Part shown: positions 24,894 to 33,208 of the stretch, in pieces
Layout of the letters: each line of letters opens with the position of its first letter
Numbering within the stretch: position 1 is the first letter of the stretch
NCBI GenBank assembly: GCA_900318395.1
Contig: ONKL01000005.1
Location: forward strand, 1 to 64,000
DNA length: 64,000 bases
Reading direction: 5' to 3'
DNA from: an uncultured Prevotella sp.
Lineage (GTDB): Bacteria > Bacteroidota > Bacteroidia > Bacteroidales > Bacteroidaceae
Notes under the pieces: model-generated
What the model was told of the DNA's origin: nothing
Database searches by the model: none
The model's input: the letters and a program-made list of their open reading frames with translations, nothing else
Position numbers and translations under genes: made by a program

Positions 24894-26857
24894 CTCATGG
24901 CATTGAATACGGCCAGAACGGTCACGCCTACATCGGCGAATACGGCCAGGGCCATGTTTGCCAGTCCGAAGGTGGCAAGCAGGAGGACTGAAACCTTGAT
25001 GGCAATGGCGAAGATGGCATTCTGACGGGCGATAGAGATGGTCTTGCGTGCTATCCGGATGGCTGTCGCTACCTTTGAAGGCTGGTCATCCATCAGCACT
25101 ACATCTGCAGCTTCGATGGCGGCATCGCTGCCAAGACCGCCCATCGCAATACCTACATCTGCCCGAGCCAATACTGGGGCATCGTTGATGCCATCGCCCA
25201 CGAAAGCCACTACAGGCTTGTCGGAGTTGCCTCCGTTGACAGTCTCTGGAGGTGTGAGCAGACGCTCTATATGGCTGACCTTATCTGCGGGCAGCAGTCC
25301 GGCATGGTATTCGTCGAGTTGCAGTTGCTCTGCTACATGGTGCCCCACTTCCTCACGATCACCTGTCAGCATCACGGTCTTCCCAACACCCAGTTTTTTG
25401 AGTTGGGCAATGGCTTCTTTACTGTCAGCCTTGATCTTGTCATTGATGACAATATGTCCTGCATACTGTCCGTCGATAGCCATGTGGATAATGGTTCCCG
25501 ATGCTGCTTGATGTTGGTGCTCACATTGTGGGCAGTCGTGCCACTGGGCACCGATAGTGTCCATCATCTTTGTATTGCCCACACACACGATGTTATCACC
25601 TACCTTTGCGCGGATGCCCTGGCCTGCTATCTCCTCGACATCGCTGATGTGGCAACCATCGGTAGCTTCTTCAGGGAAAGCGTCGCGCAGTGCAGCTCCG
25701 ATAGGGTGGGTAGAGTAGTGCTCCACATGGGCAGCCAGATGCAACAGATGATGGGCGTCGTATCGCTCAGGGTGTACAGCCTCTACGGCAAACTGCCCGT
25801 GAGTCAGGGTACCTGTCTTGTCGAAGACGACGGTTCCCACCTTGGCGAGGATGTCCATATAGTTAGCTCCCTTGATGAGTATACCCCTTCGGGAGGCTCC
25901 TCCGATGCCCCCGAAAAAGGTGAGGGGCACACTGATGACCAGCGCACATGGACAACTGACAACGAGGAACATGAGTGCTCGATAGAGCCATGTGGCAAAC
26001 GAACCTCCCAGGAGTGTCGGAATGACTGCGAGGGCGATGGCGGCAAATACCACTACAGGCGTATAGACGCGGGCAAAGCGGGTGATGAAAGCTTCGCTCT
26101 GAGACTTATGCTCGCTGGCATGTTCCACGAGATTCAGGATCTTTGACACTGTGCTCTCGCCAAAGGTCTTGGTGACCTGAACCCTGATGACACCTGAGAT
26201 GTTGACGCAGCCAGAGATGACCTCGTCGGTCTCAGTTACTTCGCGTGGTAGGGTCTCACCTGTCAGGGCAACGGTATTGAGTGAGGTGCTGCCCTCTACG
26301 ATGAAACCGTCGAGCGGAACCTTCTCTCCCGGGCGGATGACAATTATCTCATCTATCTGAACCTCCTCAGGACTGACATCCTTCAGTCCGGTGGAAGTTT
26401 CTACGTGGGCTACGTCAGGGCGTATATCCATTAAGTGGGCAATGCTTTCCCGGCTCTTTCCCTCGGCATAGCCCTCGAACAGCTCGCCTACCTGGAAGAA
26501 GAGCATCACAAAGACCGCCTCAGGAAATTCGGTTTCCGCCCCAGGCAGGAACCCGATGCAGAGCGCACCGATGGTGGCTATCGACATCAGAAAATGCTCG
26601 TTGAAAGCCTCGCCCTCGGTCAGTCCCTCGACGGCTTCCTTCAGTGTGTCGTGACCAATCAGGAGGTAGGGGACGAGGTAGACCATGAGCAACTGCCACT
26701 TGGGCAGGTCCAAAGTCTTTTCGACAGCAACCGCCATGATGAGCAGTATGACGGTGATACCAATGAGCCAGAGCTGCTTGCTCAAAGAATGCTCGTGATG
26801 GTGCTCATGTTCATGCTCATGCTCACAGCACTCGTGTTGATGATTCTCGTGTGACAT
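24872..26857 (-). CDS. heavy-metal exporting P-type ATPase (ZntA/CadA type)
   Basis: A 661-residue P1B-type ATPase of the inner membrane. The N terminus is a His/Glu/Cys-rich stretch (residues 3-23, with 'HECCEHEHEHEHHHEH') instead of a folded metal-binding domain. The core has eight or so membrane helices, 'TGETLPREV' (actuator), 'SCPCALVISVP' with the CPC metal site near 302, 'DKTGTLT' with the phosphorylated Asp near 347, and 'GDGINDAPVL'. The CPC motif and His-rich tail point to Zn, Cd or Pb export rather than Cu. It stands alone on its strand, and a dyad in its promoter suggests metal-responsive control. Confidence 0.93.
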   Translation of the reverse strand: MSHENHQHECCEHEHEHEHHHEHSLSKQLWLIGITVILLIMAVAVEKTLDLPKWQLLMVYLVPYLLIGHDTLKEAVEGLTEGEAFNEHFLMSIATIGALCIGFLPGAETEFPEAVFVMLFFQVGELFEGYAEGKSRESIAHLMDIRPDVAHVETSTGLKDVSPEEVQIDEIIVIRPGEKVPLDGFIVEGSTSLNTVALTGETLPREVTETDEVISGCVNISGVIRVQVTKTFGESTVSKILNLVEHASEHKSQSEAFITRFARVYTPVVVFAAIALAVIPTLLGGSFATWLYRALMFLVVSCPCALVISVPLTFFGGIGGASRRGILIKGANYMDILAKVGTVVFDKTGTLTHGQFAVEAVHPERYDAHHLLHLAAHVEHYSTHPIGAALRDAFPEEATDGCHISDVEEIAGQGIRAKVGDNIVCVGNTKMMDTIGAQWHDCPQCEHQHQAASGTIIHMAIDGQYAGHIVINDKIKADSKEAIAQLKKLGVGKTVMLTGDREEVGHHVAEQLQLDEYHAGLLPADKVSHIERLLTPPETVNGGNSDKPVVAFVGDGINDAPVLARADVGIAMGGLGSDAAIEAADVVLMDDQPSKVATAIRIARKTISIARQNAIFAIAIKVSVLLLATFGLANMALAVFADVGVTVLAVFNAMRALRTSA

Positions 26858-26905
26858 ATTATACCTTTTTATAATTACAAATACCTAAATTTTCCTTTCT
26901 GGGTG

Positions 26906-26988
26906 CAAAGTTACAAAGAGAGTTTCGCAACTTAGTTGCAATTTTTTCGTCGAATATTTGTTTATATCAAAGAAAATGTCTAAATTTG
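26906..26988. promoter_or_regulatory. divergent promoters with a 13-base dyad
   Basis: Leftward: a TAACTTTG box lies on the minus strand at 26913-26906, serving the metal ATPase. A perfect dyad GCAACT-T-AGTTGC (26927-26939) covers its -33 region. Rightward: TTTG at 26957-26960 and TAAATTTG at 26981-26988, 20 bases apart, serve the propeller sensor. The dyad is the likely operator for the ATPase. Confidence 0.65.
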
Positions 26989-27027
26989 TAGCGAATTATG
27001 GACTTTTAATAAATTGCCAATAACTAT

Positions 27028-30000
27028 ATGAAGCAGTTTCTGACAACTATTATGTTTCTGTGCTGCCTGGGCGCTAGTGCTGCCTCGACAGTGATTCCTG
27101 ATATGAAGTTCCGTCGTCTCGACAGTCGTGACGGTTTGTCAAACTCTCAGATTAACTGTATGTTTCAGGACTCCAAAGGTATTATATGGGTAGGTACGCC
27201 ATACGGATTCAACCGTTATGACGGCTATCGTTTCCGCATCTTCTATTCTGATCCCAACGATACGACGACGTTGCGGAATAATTATGTGGATATGATCTGG
27301 GAGGACATCAACGGTAAGTTCTGGCTGAAGCAAGGCATGAATTACAGTATCTTCGACCCGATTACAGAGAGAACCATGCGTAATCCGTCGCCATATCTGG
27401 CTAAGTTGGGAATTACGGGAGGTATAGACCGTATCTATATCGATTCGAAGAAAAACATTTGGGTAAAGACTTACACGGACGGTCTCTATTGTTATAATCC
27501 CCAAACGGAGAAGAAGACATTGACGAAGTATGGCTATGGTCAGGAGGAGTTTCCCCAAGAGTTCTGGTTCTCGTCTTTTGCTGAGTATAACGGCCAGCTT
27601 ATCGTGGCATCGAGCGATGGTGATCTGATGGCTGTCGACGGTTCGAGGGGAAAGGTGGTGTGGAAAGATTCCTTCATTCGCCAGCATGGTGGAGCCCCCA
27701 GTTCTGATTATAGGGTTGTTGTGGACAATTTCGGCAACTACTGGGTGCTCTCCAATGGTACGACCTATATTTACGAGCAGAAGGAGAAGAAGTGGCACAT
27801 GTCTATCAACGCTTTCTTCGGACAAAAGGGTCTGGCTTCTCTGCCGGAAAATCTACTTGTGTGGGATCTCGTGATGGATCAGCGCAATTGGCTTTGGCTG
27901 GCTACTGACCATGAGGGACTCATTGTCATCGACACGAAGACGATGGATATGCGCCAGTTCCTCAACAATAAGTTTGATGAGACCTCAATCAGTGAGAACA
28001 CGGTTAAGCACCTGTTGTTGGATAATAGCGGCAACATGTGGATCGGTGCCTATCGCAGTGGCCTGAATCAGTATATTGAGAAACCGTTGGCTTTTAAGAC
28101 ACTGGAAGTAGGAGATGTCAACACAGCGACCGAGGATTCGCAGGGCAATTTCTGGATTGGTACAGATGACAGGGGTATTATTAAGTATGACCCGAAGACG
28201 GGAGAGATGCAGACGCTCAACAAGGCGAATAGTCCGCTGATCTCTGATATCATGGTTGCCAGCTATGGTGCTCGCGACGGTTCTGTCTGGTTCGGAACCT
28301 ACAATGGCGGTCTGGTACATATTGACAACGGACAGGTGAAGGTCTATACGGCCTCTAATGCCGATGGAGCGTTGCTGAACAATAACGTATGGTCTGTCAC
28401 TGAGGACAAATGGGGCGATATATGGATTGGTACACTCGGCAATGGTGTGCAAAGACTCAATCTGAAGACAGGTAAGTTCAAGACTTGGAGTACGTATAAC
28501 ACAAAGCTGAAAGAGAACTTCATGACCAGCATAGGATGGATCAAGAAGGGATGGCTTATCGTTGGTCATTCCGTGTTCTATTCGCTTATCAATCCAGTCA
28601 GCGGTCAGGTGATGAATTTCGAGATTCCTGCCATTCCTGGTCAGCCGGCTGCAAATGCTACCAGCGTCTGTGTGATGGAGGATAGTCGTGAACTTATTTG
28701 GTATGGTTCTACATCGGGCTGCTGTATTGTCGACCGTAAGACAGGACAGCAGAAGATGCTTGATATGAACAATGGCCTGATAGGCTCAAGCGTGTCGGGC
28801 ATCGCAGAGGACAAACTTCATACCATGTGGGTGGTTACCGATCACGGTATCTCAAATGTCGTTCCACAAAAGGAGGATAATGGCGAGTGGACATTCCTTG
28901 TGCGCAGCTTCAGTTCAAAGGATGGTCTGCAGCAGGGACCTTATAACAAGCGTTCCATCAGCTGTACGCGCGAAGGCCTGATTCTCGTTGGAGGTCTTGG
29001 AGGATTGGATGTTATTGATCCCAAACTGGTATCAGGTGTCAATAATACGGAAAAACCTATCTTTAGTGGCCTGAAACTGTTTGGTCAGCAGATTGGCGTG
29101 GGTGAAGAGTTCGGTGGTCGAGTCATCCTCGAAGAGGCCCTAAACGAATGCCGTGAACTGACACTTCGCCATGACGAGAACCAGTTTACAATCCAGTTGG
29201 GATCTAATAAGGGTGAGATTCATAACCCCTCAAGATTCATCTATATGCTTGAGGGCTTCAGCGACCGATGGATCAAGACAGAGGAGCAAGATCCTAACAT
29301 CACTTATATGTCGCTCCATCATGGCAGTTACACCCTCCATGTGCGCATGCTGAATGAGGACGGTACGATGGGACAGAACGAGGCTACCTTGAAGATTACA
29401 ATCACGCCACCGTTGCTGCGTAACAGATGGATCCTGTTGCTCTTCCTGTGCGCTTTGGCTGCAGGTATCTACTTCTGGCGCCGCTGGTTTATGAAGCGTC
29501 AGGCTGAAGAGTTGGAGCGTGAACGCCTGCGCATGGAGCTTACGAAAAAGCAGTGGATGGCCGAGATGAAGGCCCAGCTCATGAACGAAACAGCGACAGC
29601 AGCTCCAGAGCAGCAAAAGCAAGCTCAGCCCCAGCAGCCCGAATGGGAAATCAGTTCGTTGAACAAACAGTCGGGCGACTTGCAGGAGTTTATGAAGGAG
29701 CAGTGTGCACAGTTCAAGGCGCCAGAGGGCAAGCGCCTGAAGTTCACCTTCTTCCCCTTGGCCCAGGATCTCGTGATGGATTTCGACAAGGATTTGCTGG
29801 GGCAGGCTATTCAGATCCTGCTGAACAATTCGGTGATGTTCTCGCCCAGTGACTGTCGCATCAAGGTGTTTGTCGACAAGACCCCGAATCATGGTACTAT
29901 CCGCATTTCGGATAATGGCATCGGACTCCCTGAGGGGGCTAAGGAGCACATGTTCGATCCTGTGGTAAGCGATGATGATCCAGGTGTATGCCTGCATATT

Positions 30001-30144
30001 GTTAAGGATATCGTGGCGGCTCATGGCGGTACGGTGACAGGCGACAACAATCCTGGTGGTGGAAGCGTATTCACGATTACACTGCCACTTGATCAGCCTG
30101 AAGAAATCGAAGAGGCTGTGCTGATGGATGATGATAACAACTAA
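27028..30144 (+). CDS. SusR-like propeller sensor with ATPase domain but no HisKA domain
   Basis: A 1038-residue membrane sensor. After a signal peptide (1-20) come about 14 two-component propeller repeats ('GIIWVGTPYGFNRYDG', 'GNMWIGAYRSGLNQY', 'GDIWIGTLGNGVQRL'), a Y_Y_Y domain (about 700-790) and one membrane helix near 797-815. The cytoplasmic part has a coiled-coil linker and a Gln/Pro/Ala-rich stretch, then a HATPase fold with 'LNNSVMFS' (N box) and 'DNGIGLPEG' (G1). The HisKA helix with its phospho-acceptor His is missing, as are the receiver and AraC domains usual in hybrid two-component systems of this group. It is followed 27 bases later by GH31 and GH2 genes, so it probably senses their glycan. 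Confidence 0.85.
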   Translation: MKQFLTTIMFLCCLGASAASTVIPDMKFRRLDSRDGLSNSQINCMFQDSKGIIWVGTPYGFNRYDGYRFRIFYSDPNDTTTLRNNYVDMIWEDINGKFWLKQGMNYSIFDPITERTMRNPSPYLAKLGITGGIDRIYIDSKKNIWVKTYTDGLYCYNPQTEKKTLTKYGYGQEEFPQEFWFSSFAEYNGQLIVASSDGDLMAVDGSRGKVVWKDSFIRQHGGAPSSDYRVVVDNFGNYWVLSNGTTYIYEQKEKKWHMSINAFFGQKGLASLPENLLVWDLVMDQRNWLWLATDHEGLIVIDTKTMDMRQFLNNKFDETSISENTVKHLLLDNSGNMWIGAYRSGLNQYIEKPLAFKTLEVGDVNTATEDSQGNFWIGTDDRGIIKYDPKTGEMQTLNKANSPLISDIMVASYGARDGSVWFGTYNGGLVHIDNGQVKVYTASNADGALLNNNVWSVTEDKWGDIWIGTLGNGVQRLNLKTGKFKTWSTYNTKLKENFMTSIGWIKKGWLIVGHSVFYSLINPVSGQVMNFEIPAIPGQPAANATSVCVMEDSRELIWYGSTSGCCIVDRKTGQQKMLDMNNGLIGSSVSGIAEDKLHTMWVVTDHGISNVVPQKEDNGEWTFLVRSFSSKDGLQQGPYNKRSISCTREGLILVGGLGGLDVIDPKLVSGVNNTEKPIFSGLKLFGQQIGVGEEFGGRVILEEALNECRELTLRHDENQFTIQLGSNKGEIHNPSRFIYMLEGFSDRWIKTEEQDPNITYMSLHHGSYTLHVRMLNEDGTMGQNEATLKITITPPLLRNRWILLLFLCALAAGIYFWRRWFMKRQAEELERERLRMELTKKQWMAEMKAQLMNETATAAPEQQKQAQPQQPEWEISSLNKQSGDLQEFMKEQCAQFKAPEGKRLKFTFFPLAQDLVMDFDKDLLGQAIQILLNNSVMFSPSDCRIKVFVDKTPNHGTIRISDNGIGLPEGAKEHMFDPVVSDDDPGVCLHIVKDIVAAHGGTVTGDNNPGGGSVFTITLPLDQPEEIEEAVLMDDDNN

Positions 30145-30171
30145 CAAACTATAATTTATTTAAAACAAGGT

Positions 30172-33165
30172 ATGAAAAAGATCCTAATGATGGTGTCTGC
30201 TCTGCTGCTGACAGGAACGTCGATGGCGGCAGAGGTACAGACAAATGGTAACAATGTCACAATTCGTCCTGACGGAGGTCAGGCTAAAGTCATCAATCTC
30301 GAGGTTATCAACGACAACATTATCCGTGTGCGTGCCACCTCGAAGGATGCCCTGCCCGAGAAACCTGCCTCACTGATGATTGTGCCGCAAACGGCCCCTG
30401 CCAAGGGCTCATACACACTGACTGATGAAGATGGCAACGTGGTAGTAAAAGCCAAGAATGTCAAGGCAGTCGTGTCGAAGGCTACAGGTGAGGTGACTTT
30501 CTTTGATGCAGCAGGCAAGGAACTGCTGAAGGAAGCGAAGGATGGTAAGAAGTTCTGGGACTTCACGGTGCCTGAGCGCGAACTGGGTATGAAGACGGGT
30601 TACACCGTACCCGAGGAGCAGAAACATGGTCTCTCTTGGCAGATGAAGTTTGACAGCCCTGAAGATGAGGCTTTCTATGGTCTGGGCCAGCACCAGAGCG
30701 AGGAGTTCAATATGAAGGGTAAGAACGAGGATCTGTTCCAGTATAATACAAAGGTGAGCATTCCCTTTGTGCTGTCGAATAAGAACTATGGTCTGTTGTG
30801 GGATTCGTACAGCTATTGCCGCTTTGGCAATCCCAATGACTACCTGCAGCTGAACCGTGCGTTCAAACTCTATGATCGCACTGGCAAGGAAGGTCATCTC
30901 ACGGGAATTTATGTTGATCCGAAAGGCAAGAAACTGGTTCGCGATGAAGACAGTATCTATTATGAATATGGTACGCCTGAAAAATCTGAGATTGCGCTGA
31001 AGACTGACAATGGCGGTATCAAGAACTTCCCGAAGGGCATCAACCTGATGGGTGCCAATGTCACCTACGAAGGCTTTATCGAGCCCGAGTGCTGTGGTAA
31101 GTGTAAAGGCAAGAGCCAGCTCTATCAGTTTATCCTGTATTATTCAGGCTATGTGAAGGTGTATATTGATGGTAAGGAGGTGGTGCCCGAGCGTTGGCGC
31201 ACAGCTTGGAATCCCAATAGCTATAAGTTTGCTACAGAGTTGCAGAAGGGCAAGCGCGTGCAGCTGCGCATAGAGTGGCGTCCTGATGGTGGTGAGGCTT
31301 ACTGCGGTCTGCGTGTGGCTCAGCCTCGTAACAAGGCTGAGCGCGAGCAGCTCTCTGTATGGAGTGAGATGGCCAAGGATATGGACTATTATTTCATTGC
31401 AGGCGAGAATCTCGACCAGGTGGTTTCCGGCTATCGTACGCTGACAGGAAAAGCCAGCCTCTATCCCAAGTGGGTGCTGGGCTTCTGGCAGAGCCGCGAG
31501 CGCTATAAGACTTCCGATGAAATTGAAGGCACGCTGGCTGAGTTCCGTAAGCGCCACATTCCTATCGACAATATCGTGCAGGACTGGAACTACTGGCCTG
31601 AGGATCAGTGGGGGGCTCACACGTTCGAGGCTTCGCGCTATCCCAATCCCCAGCAGATGCTCGACAATGTCCACAAGATGCATGGTCGCTTCATGATCTC
31701 TGTATGGCCTAAGTTCTATTGCAACACTGACAACTACAAAGAGCTCGATGCCAAGGGTTGGATGTATGTACAGAGTCCCAATGATGATATCCACGACTGG
31801 GTGGGTCGCGGCTATAAGAATGGTTTCTACGATGCATACGATGCTGGTGCCCGTAAGATGTTCTGGCGCCAGATGGATGAGAACCTCTACACCAAGTACA
31901 ATCACGATGGTATCGCAGGTGTCGACGCCTGGTGGATGGATGCCTCTGAGCCTAATGTGCGCGACTGTACCCCGATGTGGTATCGCAAAGCTCTTAGTGG
32001 TCCTACAGCCTTAGGTACCTCTACAGAATATTTCAATGCCTACAGCACCGTGAATGCAGATGCCATCTATCATGGACAGCGCTCTGTATGGAAGGGTAAG
32101 ATGAATGAGCCTCGCGTGTTCCTGCTTACCCGTAGCGGCTTCGCAGGCGAGCAGCGCTTCTCTACAGCGACCTGGAGTGGTGATATCGGCACCCGCTGGG
32201 AGGATATGCGTGCTCAGATGACGGCTGGTCTGAACTACTCCATCTCTGGTATTCCTTTCTGGGGTATGGATCAGGGCGGCTTCTGTGTGGAGAACCGTTA
32301 TATGGCAGCCCAGCAGCTGTTTGACAAGACTGGTGTTGAGAATGAAGATCTGAAGGAGTGGCGTGAGTTGCAGACACGTTGGAACCAGTTCGGAACCTTT
32401 ATCCCGCTCTTCCGTTCTCACGGTCAGTGGCCATTGCGCGAAATCTGGAATATTGCTCCCGATGAGCATCCTGCCTATAAGTCATTCGTCTATTATGACA
32501 AGCTGCGCTATCGCCTGATGCCATACCTTTATTCGATGGCAGGCTGGGCTCATTTCAAGGACTACACGCTGATGCGCCCGCTGGTGATGGACTTCAATGG
32601 TGATAAGGCAGTGGAGAATATCGGCAACCAGTGGATGTTCGGTCCTGCGCTGATGGCTTGTCCTGTAGGCTACTATAAGGCTCGCAATCGCAGCGTCTAC
32701 TTCCCAGAGCAGTGTGGCTGGTATAACCTCTATACCAACGAATATGTCGCTGGAGGTCAGCATCTCATTGTCGATGCACCTTACGAGTGTATCCCCGTCT
32801 TTGTCCGTGAGGGTGCCATCATTCCATTTGGTCCTGAGATGGAGTGGAGTGATGAGAAACCTGCCGAACTCATCAACCTCTACGTATATGCAGGCAAGAA
32901 TGGTTGTTTCCAGCTCTATGAGGACGAAGGAACCAACTACAATTACGAGAAGGGTAAGTATGCTACAATTGACATCACTTACGACGATGCTACAAAGACG
33001 GTTTCTTTTGGTGCTCGCAAGGGTCAGTTCCCAGGCATGCTGAAGAATCGCCAGTTCAATGTGGTGCTCATCAGCAAGGATGCATCCAAGCCCCTCAACC
33101 TCGATAATCCCGAGGGCAAGATGGTTCAGTATAATGGTAAAGCAGTCAGTGTTACATTGAAGTAA
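30172..33165 (+). CDS. GH31 alpha-glycosidase (alpha-xylosidase-like) with PA14 insert
   Basis: A 997-residue secreted or periplasmic enzyme (signal peptide to about residue 20). It has an N-terminal beta domain, a PA14-like insert (about 295-385, 'YQFILYYSGYVKVYIDGKE'), the GH31 barrel, and a C-terminal DUF5110-type beta region. The catalytic nucleophile is Asp590 in 'WWMDASEP' and the probable acid/base is Asp671 in 'TWSGD'. The 'WWMDASEP' form and the PA14 insert are typical of alpha-xylosidases acting on xyloglucan oligosaccharides. Substrate is inference, supported by the adjacent GH2 gene. No SusC/SusD pair is present. Confidence 0.9.
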   Translation: MKKILMMVSALLLTGTSMAAEVQTNGNNVTIRPDGGQAKVINLEVINDNIIRVRATSKDALPEKPASLMIVPQTAPAKGSYTLTDEDGNVVVKAKNVKAVVSKATGEVTFFDAAGKELLKEAKDGKKFWDFTVPERELGMKTGYTVPEEQKHGLSWQMKFDSPEDEAFYGLGQHQSEEFNMKGKNEDLFQYNTKVSIPFVLSNKNYGLLWDSYSYCRFGNPNDYLQLNRAFKLYDRTGKEGHLTGIYVDPKGKKLVRDEDSIYYEYGTPEKSEIALKTDNGGIKNFPKGINLMGANVTYEGFIEPECCGKCKGKSQLYQFILYYSGYVKVYIDGKEVVPERWRTAWNPNSYKFATELQKGKRVQLRIEWRPDGGEAYCGLRVAQPRNKAEREQLSVWSEMAKDMDYYFIAGENLDQVVSGYRTLTGKASLYPKWVLGFWQSRERYKTSDEIEGTLAEFRKRHIPIDNIVQDWNYWPEDQWGAHTFEASRYPNPQQMLDNVHKMHGRFMISVWPKFYCNTDNYKELDAKGWMYVQSPNDDIHDWVGRGYKNGFYDAYDAGARKMFWRQMDENLYTKYNHDGIAGVDAWWMDASEPNVRDCTPMWYRKALSGPTALGTSTEYFNAYSTVNADAIYHGQRSVWKGKMNEPRVFLLTRSGFAGEQRFSTATWSGDIGTRWEDMRAQMTAGLNYSISGIPFWGMDQGGFCVENRYMAAQQLFDKTGVENEDLKEWRELQTRWNQFGTFIPLFRSHGQWPLREIWNIAPDEHPAYKSFVYYDKLRYRLMPYLYSMAGWAHFKDYTLMRPLVMDFNGDKAVENIGNQWMFGPALMACPVGYYKARNRSVYFPEQCGWYNLYTNEYVAGGQHLIVDAPYECIPVFVREGAIIPFGPEMEWSDEKPAELINLYVYAGKNGCFQLYEDEGTNYNYEKGKYATIDITYDDATKTVSFGARKGQFPGMLKNRQFNVVLISKDASKPLNLDNPEGKMVQYNGKAVSVTLK

Positions 33166-33208
33166 TAGTGAGTAGGCTCGATGTGAAACATCAATAGTGA
33201 AAAGTGAG

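Noticed and set aside
25271-26146. 291-codon plus-strand frame opposite the metal ATPase
   Set aside because: It lies antisense to the CPC and DKTGT motifs and is rich in His/Val/Cys, without a domain or promoter.
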